Below are positions 1 through 11,940 of a stretch of DNA of 64,000 nucleotides, one piece after another; position 1 is the first letter of the stretch, and each line of letters opens with the position of its first letter. The stretch is from assembly GCA_017354895.1 (NCBI GenBank), contig CP071497.1, forward strand, positions 3,286,001 to 3,350,000. Direction: 5' to 3'. The notes under the pieces were generated by a model. That model did not search any database, was not told the origin of the DNA, and was given only the letters and a program-made list of their open reading frames with translations. The translations under genes and the position numbers were made by a program. The stretch comes from Podospora comata. Lineage: Eukaryota; Ascomycota; Sordariomycetes; Sordariales; Podosporaceae.

Positions 1-336
1 ATCCTGTACGCTCAGAGCCTTCAAGCGTTGCCGAAATGTAAGCCCGGTACGCAGTTCCACAGGTCGAGTCGCATCCCGGAACGTCAAGATTTTAACCACT
101 GCATCATTTGAAACCGAATACATGGCTAGCCACTCCTTGGGGCTGATTGGGGTTTTCTTGGCCCAGAGTGTCGCCAATAAGTCTTTATGCTCTGGTTTGT
201 TCAAAAGCTCTGCAAGGTTGAAAGCAAGGCTGTTGGTCTCCAGAAGCTGGTTCCGCGAGACAACAGCGGCCTGAACCTCGTTATGGGATATCGATTGTCT
301 CGTGCTTTGGAAATACACCTCGGATTTCTTGAGTCG
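1..336 (-). CDS. Unidentified open frame running off the left edge (partial)
   Basis: The minus strand is open from the stop at 337-339 to the window edge, about 112 codons. The reading includes SNDAVVKILTFRD and TGLTFRQRLKALS and is protein-like in composition, but I do not recognise a family. There is no convincing start codon, so it is more likely an internal or 3' exon of a gene that continues to the left. It is in the same frame as the open stretch 373-742, so the two could belong to one spliced gene, but I could not place an intron between them. Confidence 0.3.
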
Positions 337-372
337 TCATTCGACCTCTTTCTCTCCCTTTGCCCAGTCATC

Positions 373-742
373 CTAGAGTGAAACGAATGGTGTTGCGTTT
401 TGGTGATTCCAGCTCGAGTGGTTGCTAAGTGATTCTGCTGAAAGCCCGCCATATTCTCCAAGGGTCGGGACCGACATTCCCGGGCGGATTCCGGCTCCGT
501 CAATGTACGGGGTTTGGGAGAGGCTGTCGTAGACATGGTAGAGCTTGATGTCGTCAAGGTCTGAGTGATTTTTGCCTCCATCAAAATAGGGACCAACAGA
601 CCAGACAACATGACCACCAGAAGAGATGGCGAAACCGCTCATCAACGATGGCAGGTCGTCGGCGTCCATGATTGATGAATGGAGATGGTTATTCAGAGAA
701 CGGCTGGAGGAGAAGCTGGAGGTCTGACGTAGGATGGCCCAG
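373..742 (-). CDS. Possible 3' exon of an unidentified gene
   Basis: The minus-strand frame reads from just after a plausible acceptor (CTCACTTGACTAG, exon beginning at 742) to a TAG at 373-375, about 122 codons. It contains SGGHVVWSVGPYFDGG and ends NATPFVSL. No domain is recognised. An ATG lies inside the frame, so it could also be a short intronless gene. Nothing upstream could be joined to it with confidence. The frame matches that of the open stretch at 1-336. Confidence 0.3.
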
Positions 743-750
743 CTAGTCAA

Positions 751-3436
751 GTGAGGAGATGTTCCATAGGTGTCCGTATATCACTATACTCCACCATGCC
801 AAAGGCCAGCCCGTCGGTTGTATGCCACCCTAAGACACTATATCGTGGTGGTATTGTCTCTTGGTTGATATTTGGGATAGGTTGCAAAAAGACAAAGTTG
901 AGTGTTATATTCCCTGGCCGTTCACATCTCCGGTCTATATTTTACTCTGTAAAGAGAGATACAGCTTGTGGAGCTGGAATAGTGGAAACGGGAGTAGATG
1001 ATTATTGCTCGGCTTTGCTGGACTCGGGAACTTAAATAGAATAATACAATATTTTAGGCTTTTCCTCCTTACTTATTAACTTCTTTTCGCCTAGTGAACT
1101 AAGCTGTAATAACCAGAGATAATATCAAGGATCTGATTAGGCACTCGATTAGGTAGTTTGCAAGTTCGGATGGGAAGGTTAGTTCCAGGGACGGATGAGG
1201 TGTGGGGAGCCTAATACGCCTTCCAATGCGTTCATTCTTTGGGGGTTGTTTTAGGGGGTTTTTGGTTGATGGAAAATTGTGGGGATGGTGATAGTTGTCG
1301 GGGTGATGGACTGGGTTGAGAGGACTTGAGGATTTTGCAAGGCCAGGGGGGTTTGACTGTCTGTATTAACGCGGTGGTGATCGGAAAGGGCCTTTTCTTT
1401 CGGAACAATGTGCTTTTAGATTGTTTAGTTGTCTACTTGGAATTCTGCGTACGGCCAGAATGAAACATTGGTGTTGAGATGAACAGAAGCTTGTACATAT
1501 GATTGAAGGCCCTGAATCAATGTATCAACTAGGCAGGTATCCAAGTACGTAAGTTAGATGACGGAAACTGTAGTATCAGGTTGTTATCTCATCAAAGCCT
1601 GAATATTTCTAATTATCTTCACAATTCATTGACAGCTTTGAACCTCGTTCATTTGATGTTACTCTCTCGTAAGGCCACCAACACAGACACTTGCAATGGA
1701 CCTTATATCTGCTGACAGGTCGGTATGCATTTTATTGGAGAAGATTATTAGGGCTAGCTACCGGGGATAAAAAAACAATTGATCATCACCGTCCCATTAA
1801 CGTGTAGCATTACCATGTTAGCACCAGATTAATGGATTTATTCCAAGTCACCATGGGAAAATACAGCCACGGTTTCTTGTTTCCTCCAGTTATCACCGAT
1901 GCAGTGCATCTTGCCTCGTATTGTCTTTTGTTCCACGGTAACAAAACCAGCTACAGCCCTGTTGCCAGTATGTAAGCTGACCAAGTAATCCATCAACGGC
2001 GGCTTTCTTGTCAATCTCAATGTTGAAAGAAAGACACCTAATTATAAGGTACCAACAATGACATCAAATTGCCAGGCAGGCGATGGCTCTTCCCCTGAAG
2101 ATGATAGAAAGTACTTATGGATCACACGACGGCAGTAGTTGCCTGGATAGCCGTTCCTTTGACCTGCAGAAATTTCTTTGAGCACGAGCTGATTTAGTGT
2201 CGTTCCTGATCCGACAGCGGCCTCAACTTTTCACCACCATCCTAGTTTCCACCAATCAGTCATCTTTCCACGCTTAATGTCGAGGCTATCTCCAACTCCC
2301 CCGGCCGGCAATACCTTTGTCGACATTCGTTTACTCTGTTGGTCCTGGCTGCATTGCCACCACATCGGTCCGATGCGTTTTTTTGCTCCTGCTTTCTCCT
2401 GACAGTGGCGACGTGTTATGCTCTATCTCTTGCGTTCAAGCTGGCAAGACAATAGTCTCAATGCTAGGCAATCATCCGGAATTTGGCAGCCATTTTTGTT
2501 CCCGGTTGTCAGTTGCTTTGCCTGCCGCCGGCAGCCTCGGAAGGAGATATCGCTTGTCGGATGGGTAAAGCAGAGCACCATAGCTGGGCAACCAAGACGT
2601 CTTATCTCGGCCTCGAAAGGGTTTGTCCCGCTAACACCGGACTAGAATCGATGCTTGGCGTCCCGGCGGATTGCCACACTCCCGGCAGCCTTGATGGCAG
2701 GCTTGGCCGCTCCGCACAAAACTTCCGAATCCGTGACGGCCTGCTTGGCGTACCGATAACCTGGCAGGAAAATCAATTGGTCATGGCTTTTGCTGGGGCT
2801 CCGACCTCTCTTACCGCTCAAAACCTCCAATCGCTCCAATGGGAGCCTTATCAATCGTCCCCCAGGTGCGGGATGCGCGAACCCCAAAACTGACAGCGCG
2901 CATCTTCCATCCCTGGCCCAACTCCGCATTCCAGGTCCCAAGGGCAACTTTGATCTGGTTCGCTGAAGATTTCAGGACGTTCCGATATCTTGAACACCTC
3001 CGCAGCCAAGCGGGCCGGACGACGACAAGCCTCTCACTACCGTCCACATGGTTACGGCTCGTCGCGTCAGTCAAGCTCCTCCGGAACGAGATACCGAAGA
3101 TGGTCGTTACTGTCTCAACTGCGAGTTCTACCCTGTGTTGGTTCTGTTGGGCTGCATACCGCGGATACCAGGAGCTGGAACACATCATCACCTGTGCCCA
3201 ACATGACTGAACAAGAGAGATTGATTGGTAAAAGGGCGATATGCTGCCAAAAGAAGCTGTCACCTTGAATTCAATATTCCTACCTGCGTTTCTCCGCATG
3301 GCGGGGTAGCATTGCAGCTCCCCGCTGGCATGCAGCCATTGTCGTCGACATGCACATATCAAGCACACTATGTGCCAAGCCCTGTAGTCTCAACACGGAG
3401 AACTTCAACTTCAGTCTTATCTCAGACTACCAATGT
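751..3436. other. Gene-poor stretch upstream of the amine oxidase gene
   Basis: I see no supportable gene here. Open frames overlap on both strands around 2.3-3.4 kb, but none has recognisable domains or a consistent intron pattern. The part from about 1.04 to 2.2 kb is AT-richer and has only short frames. The right-hand part probably contains the promoter and 5' leader of the amine oxidase gene. Confidence 0.5.
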
Positions 3437-3460
3437 GTGATCCCGAGATCTCGGGATCAC
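3437..3460. promoter_or_regulatory. 24-bp perfect palindrome upstream of the amine oxidase gene
   Basis: The 24 bases equal their own reverse complement. They contain a CCG-N6-CGG core around AGATCT. Everted CCG/CGG pairs are a known layout of Zn2Cys6 factor sites, so a dimeric regulator site is plausible. It lies 187 bp before the chosen start codon of the oxidase. Function is inferred from symmetry and position only. Confidence 0.4.
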
Positions 3461-3647
3461 GGAACGGCGAGTTGTCTATCTGGAATGATAGCAAACATGC
3501 AGTCTCACCTGCAGTTCGCGCAGGTATAAGACATGAGTGTCTCGCCCTCGACAAGACACCACCTTTTCTCATCACCTCACTCCACCCTTCATCCATCTGC
3601 ATCTTCCTTTGAGTTCGAGTCTTCTCACGAACCCAAATACCTTCGAG

Positions 3648-5981
3648 ATGCTCGCCGAGTCTCTGGTGGCGGCCCTCTTGGCCATCGCCCCCGTCTCTGC
3701 TCGTCCGGAACCCGACCTCTGGCGCCGCGCTGTGAGCGCTGCTGACGTTCGCACCTGCGCCCTCACCGACGAAGCTCCTCACGTCAAGGCTCCCAAGGCT
3801 AACGCCTGGGCTCCCATCTCTCCTCAGGATGTCAAGGATGTCTGGAAGTTTGTCCACGCTCCTGAGCGCGCCCTCAACCTCACGGACCCTGCCAACGCCA
3901 CCCTGACCGACAACTACGTCTTCCTCGTCGATACCTTGTACCTCAACAAGACTCAGGTACTCAGCTACATCGACGGCGATGCAGCTCAGCCTCCCAAGTA
4001 TGCTCGTGTCGTCATCTTCGAGGGCGGCAAGGAGGAGCCTGTCTCTCAGGAGTACATGGTTGGCCCCCTTCCTGTTGGTGCTGAGACCACCATCGCCCCT
4101 TACGACTACCCCTTCAACGGCGGCCTTGGTGGCAAGATCCCCTACGATGGTCGCTACATGGATGGCAAGCGCACCGCTGGCTATCAGCCTCTCCTCAAGC
4201 AGGCCATGACTGATGTCGCCGACATCACCAAGGCTCTCTTCAATGGTACCTACTACGGTGCCAGCGACCCCCGCACTGACATTGTCGCTGCCAACACTGG
4301 TCCCCACTCCCTCGATGGCTCCCAGTCCTGGATCACCATCATGTTCAGATACCCTGGTGCCGCCAGCTACGTCACTCCCATTGACTTCTACATCATTCTC
4401 GACATCACTGGCACCGACATCTCCAAGTACACCCTCCGCGGCTATGTCACCAACACTAAGTTCTTCAAGACTGCCGATGAGCTCCGCAAGGCCTTCGAGG
4501 CTGGCGAGATCATCAGCGAGTTCCCCCAGACCCGTGACCAGGAGTGGGCCCTTCTCAAGGCTGTCCCTGAGATGGGTGTCCGTGACCTTGACGACCGCAT
4601 TGCTCCCCAGAGCATTGAGATTGGTGGCAAGCGCTACAAGCTCGACCGCGAGAACCAGTATGTTGAGTTCATGGGCTGGTCTTTCTACATGTCCTTCACT
4701 CGCATCCTCGGTCTCATGTTCTACGACATCAAGTTCAAGGGTGAGCGCATCATCTACGAGCTCTCTCTCCAGGAGGCTGCTGCTCAGTATGCTGGCAACC
4801 AGCCCAAGGCTGCCAACACTGTCTACCACGACACTTACTTCTCCATCGGTTCCACCTCTGCCACTCTCATCGAGGGGTTCGACTGCCCCTTCGGCGCCAC
4901 CATGCTGAACGTCACCTACCCCGCCAACGATGTCACCGATGTCCACCCCCAGGGTATCTGCCTCTTCGAGTCTGACTCCGGATACCCCGTTGCCCGTCAC
5001 AGATATGGCAGCGGTGGCAACCCCAACGGTTTCTCCAACATTGCCGCCGTCAAGAGCTCTGCTCTCCATGCCCGCACCATCGCGACCATTGGTAACTACG
5101 ACTACCTCTTCGACTATGCTTTCCACGTTGACGGCTCCATCGAGATTGAGGTCCGCGCTTCCGGCTATCTCCAGTCTTCCCCCTACTACAAGGACCAGAC
5201 CAACTTTGGCGCTCGTGTCGGCCTTGGCACCCAGGGTTCTTTCCACGACCACATTCTCTCCTGGAAGGCCGATTTCGATATCATCTCCTCCAAGAACTCC
5301 CTCCAGCGCACCGATCTCATCGTCGTCAACCAGACCCAGCCCTGGTTCCCCGAGCTCGGCGAGTTCGAGCAGATGGAGCTCAAGGCCTACAACATGGAGA
5401 AGGAGCAGCAGTTCAACTGGGCCCAGAACGGCCAGAGCATGTTCTGCGTCGTCAACGACGAGGAGAAGAACTCCTGGGGTGTCTCCCGCGGTTACCGCCT
5501 CGTGCCCGGCCGCAGCAACGTCCACCTCAGCACCCACAACTCCCCCTTCTCCAAGCACTCCTCCCACATCCTCAAGTCTCACCTCGCCGTCACCCAGCAC
5601 CACGACAACGAGCCCTATGGCAACTCGTGGCAGAACGTTAACCTGCCCCTCAAGCCCCAGCAGGACTTCTCCAAGCTCTTCAACGACGAGAGCGTCGATG
5701 GTGAGGACATTGTTGTCTGGTTCAACCTCGGCATGCACCACTACACCCGCTCTGAGGATATCCCCGTCACCCTCTACTCCGAGGCCGTCTCCAGCATCGT
5801 GTTCGCTCCCCAGAACTTCCACGACCGCGCCCAGGAGGGTGATCTCCAGAACAGACGCTGGATCACCTCCAACGCCACCACTGGTGAGATCACCTATGAG
5901 GACCAGGGTCTTCAGCTCCCCACTTGCAAGGTTGCCCTCGAGGAACCCGCTACCAAGATTCTTCCTTGGCTCAAGATCTAG
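3648..5981 (+). CDS. Secreted copper amine oxidase
   Basis: Intronless, 777 residues. It oxidatively deaminates primary amines using copper and a topaquinone cofactor made from a tyrosine of the enzyme. The topaquinone site N-Y-D-Y is at residues 483-486, with the modified Tyr about 484. The H-x-H copper ligands are His533 and His535, in FHDHILSW. The third ligand region is GMHHYTRSEDIPV (His697/698). The C-terminal domain has the family's usual order and length. I chose the ATG at 3648 because it begins a signal peptide (MLAESLVAALLAIAPVSA), which fits an extracellular enzyme. The in-frame ATG at 3537 would add 37 residues that bury the signal. Several N-x-S/T sites fit glycosylation. The GC-ending codon bias is strong, suggesting good expression. 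Confidence 0.95.
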   Translation: MLAESLVAALLAIAPVSARPEPDLWRRAVSAADVRTCALTDEAPHVKAPKANAWAPISPQDVKDVWKFVHAPERALNLTDPANATLTDNYVFLVDTLYLNKTQVLSYIDGDAAQPPKYARVVIFEGGKEEPVSQEYMVGPLPVGAETTIAPYDYPFNGGLGGKIPYDGRYMDGKRTAGYQPLLKQAMTDVADITKALFNGTYYGASDPRTDIVAANTGPHSLDGSQSWITIMFRYPGAASYVTPIDFYIILDITGTDISKYTLRGYVTNTKFFKTADELRKAFEAGEIISEFPQTRDQEWALLKAVPEMGVRDLDDRIAPQSIEIGGKRYKLDRENQYVEFMGWSFYMSFTRILGLMFYDIKFKGERIIYELSLQEAAAQYAGNQPKAANTVYHDTYFSIGSTSATLIEGFDCPFGATMLNVTYPANDVTDVHPQGICLFESDSGYPVARHRYGSGGNPNGFSNIAAVKSSALHARTIATIGNYDYLFDYAFHVDGSIEIEVRASGYLQSSPYYKDQTNFGARVGLGTQGSFHDHILSWKADFDIISSKNSLQRTDLIVVNQTQPWFPELGEFEQMELKAYNMEKEQQFNWAQNGQSMFCVVNDEEKNSWGVSRGYRLVPGRSNVHLSTHNSPFSKHSSHILKSHLAVTQHHDNEPYGNSWQNVNLPLKPQQDFSKLFNDESVDGEDIVVWFNLGMHHYTRSEDIPVTLYSEAVSSIVFAPQNFHDRAQEGDLQNRRWITSNATTGEITYEDQGLQLPTCKVALEEPATKILPWLKI

Positions 5982-6924
5982 GGGTGGTTTACGATCTGAA
6001 TGAAGAACACAGGAGTTGAGGGGAAGAAGAGGAAGATTTCTTTGGTTATGATTTTTGATGAAACGACACGATCTTTACTTGATATTTTGCATGCCTTATG
6101 ACGGACACACACACATTGGGAATACTGGAACTAGTTGGGAACGCATACAATAGTTGATGACGCTGAGGCTCATACCACTCACTTTATGATAGATATTTAC
6201 GACGATGTACATAGATGCATAGACTATAGACTTTGGGGAGACAGGTTGATGGGGAGATGAAGGAGGGGAGAAGGAAGAAAAGGTTGTTAATATTGGGCAT
6301 TTTGTGCAGAACTTCTGGGGAGAGGGAGACTGTGGATATGAGAATAAGAAGTACATATTTGCCATTCATAATTTGGCACACATAAACTTTTGTACCGGAG
6401 TTTACGTAGGTCCACGAGAATTTGTGGATGCTTCCAATTTCCTGATCGCGAGACAAACAAAATCCGAGCCCACCTTTTCGATTTCCTCTTTCGGATGCCA
6501 AGAGGCCGCACTTAAGTCTAGCGTTATGGAGTATACCAAGCACAATAGCTACGGTCAACCGCAGTTAACAGCGACGATTAACAGCCACAGTTGCGCGAGC
6601 CCTTCAGAGGATCCAGACACGCCAGGGCAGGTGAGTTGATAGCTGTCACAAGCCATGGTGTGAGAGCTGTTGAGAGGGCCTAGGGCAGGTAGGCTGATAG
6701 GTGTAGGTGCCGTTGTAGGTGCCAGTGAGACTGCCAGTAAAGCCCTGAGCACCTTGATAGGCAGGTGCGTAGTGCATTAGTTGGCAAGTAGATAGGTTGA
6801 TTGCCCTGTTGAACTGGGCCACTGGGCAGGTTGGATGTACGCTTTGCCCCACAGGCCCTCACCCCAGCGCCCGGCCTACAGCCTCCTCCCTTCTGCAAAC
6901 CCCGTGGCGTCATAGTACAAGCAG
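5982..6924. other. Intergenic, no gene seen
   Basis: This holds the 3' flank of the amine oxidase gene, with only short unsupported frames. Around 6690-6735 there is a small run of imperfect 12-base repeats built on gtaggtgcc. No RNA gene was recognised. Confidence 0.4.
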
Positions 6925-8981
6925 CTTAGTAAACTCGTCTAAATACTGCAAAGATGTAGACAGAGTCCTCAGGGATGAATTAGGCGTCATCTACGTCGGG
7001 CTCCCTCAATCCACGAAACGTATTTCGGACGGGTGCCAGATCTTAAGGCAGCATCCGAGGCCGTCTTCAAGAAGTGTAAGGAGGGTATTGTACGGCTGCG
7101 AGGATTTGTAATAGTTGATGATATTGTTAAGTGTTCAAACAAACAGCTCCGGAGAGCAAAAAACCTATCCTTATCCTTTCCCAAATATGTGGGCCCAGGG
7201 CCGAGGCCTTGGAGCAACCTGACAGCCCAATCCCACAGGAGTATTACCGCCCACAGAGGGCGACGAACCACTTTTTAGTAATGGGTGGAGCGGATGGGCG
7301 AGAGATATAAACCAGGACGACGTTCTAAGCTGGTTTGCAGAGCTAAGCGAGAAGCTGGCGACGCGCGCAGGAGATTACATGTCTATCCCGACACATCGAC
7401 GAAGGCCACTAGCACAACCCGACAAGCCAATCCCGGGCTCCACTGCCATATGCAAGTTAGACGTCGGCTTCATGGATGACCCAAAGACCGGGAAGGACTC
7501 ACAATGCCACTGGTTACAAATCCTGGTACCAGGCGAGCTGAAAAGCAACCCAGACGCCCCTATAGCGGCGCAGGCGTGGCAAGGTCTATAGACCTTGCCA
7601 CGTATACGAGGGAAGTCTACGCTGCTCAAGACACCGGTCGTTTTATTTTAGGCTTTACTATTTGTGGATCTTTTATGAGGATATGGGAGTTTGATCGGCT
7701 TTGCGTTAGTGTATCGGAGAGGTTTAGTATTAACGAAGATGGGTGGCGCTTTGTATTTACGGTCCTCGGGTTTCTCTAGATGAATAAAGAGGAGCTTGGC
7801 TTCGATCTAACATTTATAACGGCTAACAGCCAGCGATTTTATCGAGATCGAGCGGAACGGCTCGAAGGAACGGCTGATCATTGATAAGTTGATGCAACGA
7901 GCACGTTAGGTTGCCGGTCAGGCTACAACATGCTGGAAAGCTCATGCCCAAGGGCAGCCATATATACCGCTCGTCATTAAAGATTCATGGCAGTATCCGG
8001 AACGCGGTGAGGAAGGTGAATTATGACGCGAGGCGACCAGTCAAAACGTCATCAACGTTGCCAGGTATTATTACCACGAAACGGTTCAGATATATGGAAC
8101 GGATGACGACGCCCGAAATAACGTCCGAGGAGGACTAGACTTCACCAGCGCCAAGACTTACCAGCCGAAAACAGTCAGCCCCCCGGGCCTCAGTTTTGCG
8201 AAAACTCTGCAGCAACAGTGTGGCTGCGGGTAAGAAACGATCGTCCAGTAAAGCCGGCGCCCCTCTGCCACACAGCAAGCGGTCTTGCTCGGCATCTCAA
8301 GCTAGCGGTAATCTGTCAAATCGGGTGCATCGTCGTATCATTATTTGCGACTATGGAACTCCTATCTACAGGACTAACTCCCGAAGGTCTCTACTTGCCG
8401 CGCTTGAAGGCTGCATTGAAGGGCACGAATCCCTACGTAAGGCCGGCATCCTACACAGAGACATCTCTATCAATAACCTCCTGATTAACGAGGACATTAA
8501 TAATCCCTCCTGGCCTTTCCTTTTAATTAACCTGGATCTTGCCATTAGAGGGGGACGAGAGGGTGCGTCCGGTGCCAATACGAAGACAAGCACGAAAGCA
8601 TTCATGGCAATCGGGGCACTTCTAGGCGAGCAGTATTCTTTCATGCACGATCTCGAGTCATTCTTTTGGGTATTGTGGTGGATATGCATTCACCATAAAG
8701 GGCCGCACGAGCATAGAGTTATCGCATGGTTCGACTCATGGAATTATATGGATATAGAGGGGTTAGCGATTTAGAAGACAGGGCTAGTAAGCCACGAGGG
8801 GGCCTTCCTCAGGATTGCTAACGAGTATTATACTCCTTATTATCAGCCACTGATACGTTGGGTCGACCGGTTATGGAAAGTTGTCTTTCCAAATCGTGGA
8901 AGGTAGGAGAGAGAGGACACAGGGCCATATTTTCAGATGCGGCAGATCCTTCAAGAAGCCCAAATAAATCCGGCTATCTAA
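6925..8981 (+). pseudogene. Decayed FunK1-type fungal protein kinase
   Basis: Pieces of the fungal FunK1 kinase family appear in order but in shifting frames. First comes DVDRVLRDELGVIYVGLP near 6960-7010. PDLKAASEAVFKKCKEG follows at about 7033. CKLDVGFMDDPKTGKDSQCHW lies near 7450-7515. The catalytic loop LHRDISINNLLINED is at about 8449-8493, and HDLESFFWVLWWICIH lies near 8648-8695. The last piece, FQMRQILQEAQINPAI, ends in TAA at 8979-8981. HRD-type catalytic and NN residues are still readable, but several frameshifts and at least one stop separate the blocks, for example near 8138 and 8774. The family expands in many fungi. This copy cannot make a whole kinase. Confidence 0.85.
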
Positions 8982-10191
8982 GCAAGAGCCAAGGAACCTG
9001 GTATTTGTGTAACTACATTGCTTTATTGACTGCTCGTTTTAGTCGATCCCCTATAACATAGAGTTATAATGTATCTAAATAAAGGCGAGCCGCACTATCT
9101 CGTAGACAAGGCCTGCATCTGCCATTACTATTTGTATATTGGGTGCACCTTTAAGTATCATATATATCGTTAAGTGAGGTAATCGAGTAAGTTTTATTTA
9201 CTGCAGTTAGTGTCCCTTATTTTTTCTTTAAACGAGTAACGGCGCTTCATGTCACTGTCAACGTCGCTGCATTTTTAGCCTGGATATTCCCGTCATTGGG
9301 TATAATATCGTTTGGGAAATTTGGCAATGACAAAAAGGCGATGAGTAAGGCAAAATAGACCCTGGATCCCTACTCTTACTGCCTTGCCTACCTAAACATC
9401 TTGATTAAACAATCAGGTAACCGCTCAATTATATGGCAGGCTTTCTGGCTATGAACCTCAACAGCCGCAAGCGTTTACCCGGGTGATGCTCCAGCCCTGT
9501 AGATACCATCAATCAGCTCTGCCTTCTTCAGTCTCCTAGGCAAAGCATTCTCTTCGAGGAAAATGAGCCTCAAGAATATGAGAATATACACATCAGAGCT
9601 GGGTTAGACAAAGACAGATGTAAATGAGGGATGTGCCCAAGTAGTGCTCTAATAACGTGGGCGGAGTGATCTTGTCTCCAACGTGCCTGTTACATCCAAT
9701 CAGCCGCTGTCATTATCCAAGCAGAAAAGTGAGGCAAACAATCTCGTCCCTCGCATCTTTGCATGTCATCCCTGTCTGCACGACCTGCAGGTTATTACAC
9801 ATTGCGGGAGCGTAAACCAATCAACTATAGTATACTAGAGCCGTGGCCAGCCTTTTTTTCTGTGAAATCGAAAGAGACAAAAGAGCCGCATTGCGCCCCC
9901 GATAGTAGTGCTGAGCCGTAATGCGTTATGCCCATGTTCGAGTGGAATAAATTTGAGAACGAAAAATGGCGAGTTCAGAAGGTCATTGGGTACAGCCGAT
10001 CATTACACAAGCCAGGCCAGTTAGGATGATTTCTAATATTGGACCATCGGTCGCTTCCGATTGGCCAACAAATCCCCTGCTGATTCAAGAACCTAGTGAA
10101 GAACCAAGAGAGAGCAGCTTCACATTCCCGCTTCTCTTACTGGCTTAGCATGCATCTAGCAGTCACCCTGTCCACAAAATAAATAACACCC
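8982..10191. other. Gene-free stretch
   Basis: No gene is supported. A segment near 9830-9940 (ctagagccgtggcc ... gctgagccgtaat) is loosely matched near 10540-10600, so an old duplication is possible, but it is too diverged to define. Confidence 0.4.
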
Positions 10192-10369
10192 GAGTAGGTT
10201 TACCCATATAATATTACTATAAACCTTACCTTAAAAGTTAATCAGTATCCTTTTGAAAGATAGTTAATAGGTCTCTGATGATAATTAAAAGGGCGTCCAG
10301 AGATGTGGAAAAAGCCTATTAATCATGCTCTTCAGGTATAGTTTACAACCTATATGGGCTAACTTACTC
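10192..10369. mobile_element. MITE-like element, copy 1
   Basis: An AT-rich 178-bp element has 19-base terminal inverted repeats, GAGTAGGTTTACCCATATA at 10192-10210 and the complement of GAGTAAGTTAGCCCATATA at 10351-10369, with 3 mismatches. Internal phrases such as accttaaaa and gatagttaa-aggtc recur in copies at 21091-21244 and 42926-43052. There is no coding capacity, as expected for a non-autonomous DNA element. No clear target-site duplication was found. Confidence 0.6.
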
Positions 10370-11613
10370 TGAGTGTCTCAATTATTTTATAGTGAGAGTG
10401 GCAGTGCATCATGCCGTGACACGTAACCAGAAACTGACCTATCAGCCGTGTTTTTTGATTAGAGCAAATCCCAAGTCGACGTCACCATGCAGGAACGTGA
10501 GGAATTGTCTCGAGCATTGTGGCCAATAAAGATTGACATGCTAGAGCCTTGGCCTGTTTTTCCATTTCAAATCCAGCACAGCCCCGCTCAGCGCTGAGCC
10601 GTAATATCCATATGCGGGTGGGCTTGATTCACAAACACTAAAACTCCCCATCGATGCAATATGAAGACGCACAAGTGGGAGTCACCAGAGATAGCAGCTG
10701 CCGTAGCCTTGAGATGTTCCTATATAGTTGATAAATTACTTGAAAATATGTATCCCTGCCAGGGTCGTCGAGAACAATATCAAGAATGTCCAATAATCAG
10801 TTTATTGAATGAAATACATTTAACTTGGGCTTTCATGTTGTGGTCAGGCTTGAATGGCGCTTCCAAATTAATCTTCCCACAAGGTGAGCGGGCCAAGTTA
10901 AGAAGAGAGAGGTAAGCACTTAGGATGTCTGCATCTACTTCGAAGTGATTGGCCAGTGAAAATAACGGCTCAGCTAACATAGGGCTGAGACGCACCGGAT
11001 GAACCAACAAAACACACTGTGCATAAGTTGGCTGATATCTAACTGGCTGTGTGCCCTGCACAATGTCCTCAAAACAGATCTCCGCTCGATGGCACCAAGG
11101 GACTGCATCGGTTGATGCCTGAGCCGAAGTGAGTCTTGGCCAATTAGCAGCGACAAGTCTTATGACTCCGCCACTTTTCGTTTCAGTGTTCATGCAATAT
11201 GACTGCCGTTGCTGCGCCGTATTCCCCCCCAAAATTCATGGAGTTCTACGAAGAAAGAACCCTACGCTCAAGGTAGGTAGATGACTGCCACCACTCTTTA
11301 AACCAAGTTCGATAAAGCCTTCCACGACATCGGCTTCCCTCTGAAGCTTCCATCCATCATTTCCAAAACGGTCTCAATTATTAGACCACGGCCAGCTTGA
11401 ATGGTGCAAGCAGTACTTAAAAATATTGCAACCACAAAATGTACCTTCCCCTTGAGCAACGATTTGAAGACGTCCCGCGTGGTAATTTTAACAGGTGCCG
11501 GCTACCAACGTGACTCAACATGCGGCGGGCAAAATTTACGGCTCAGCCATGTGAGCACATTATATGCCAATGTTGAAAAGCAAAGTATGCCTTCCTCTGA
11601 TCTTTTTGTACTT
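10370..11613. other. No supportable gene
   Basis: A 150-codon minus-strand frame (10780-11232) exists but has no recognisable domain, no intron support and an unremarkable composition. I treat the stretch as non-coding. Confidence 0.35.
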
Positions 11614-11940
11614 TCATTGGTTAAGCGGTACAGGACGCAGTTTCACACGAAACACACCGCCATCACTGCAGGTTTGACTACCTAATGAAAAGCAAGGGAT
11701 TTCACTGTTTCCGACTTCGAGAGCTCCAAACTTTGAGGGGTCGCTGAGCTGTAGTCTTCTGGTAATGCGGTACTCTAAACCCTTGGAATAGGCGATGTTA
11801 ACATATGGCCAAGTGCCATCATTTACCCTGATTTGAAAGGTGATAGCGAATTTATCAGAACCATGCTTCACTGAACTGCTAGAAGTTGGGGGGACAGAAC
11901 TGACAGGCTCCGGACTTGGAAGATAGCCGAGGCAGATTCT
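11614..11940 (-). CDS. Possible coding fragment, unidentified
   Basis: A 108-codon minus-strand open frame contains the protein-like run FAITFQIRVNDGTWPYVN and a Ser/Pro-rich lead-in. A TTTTCATTAG followed by GTAGTC lies inside it, so it may be an exon with splice sites. No neighbours could be joined and the family is not recognised. It may be a relic. Confidence 0.22.
   Translation of the reverse strand, partial: RICLGYLPSPEPVSSVPPTSSSSVKHGSDKFAITFQIRVNDGTWPYVNIAYSKGLEYRITRRLQLSDPSKFGALEVGNSEIPCFSLGSQTCSDGGVFRVKLRPVPLNQ

Noticed and set aside
2811-3368. 185-codon minus-strand frame upstream of the amine oxidase
   Set aside because: No domain, overlapped by equally long plus-strand frames, no splice support.
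3417-5822. 801-codon open frame on the minus strand opposite the amine oxidase
   Set aside because: It is a mirror of a highly expressed gene with C-ending codons. The reading is Val/Gly/Leu/Glu-monotonous and has no domain, while the plus strand has every catalytic motif.
4213-6003. Long Ser/Thr/Pro-rich frames in the other plus frame of the amine oxidase gene
   Set aside because: Composition is explained by reading the biased gene one base off.
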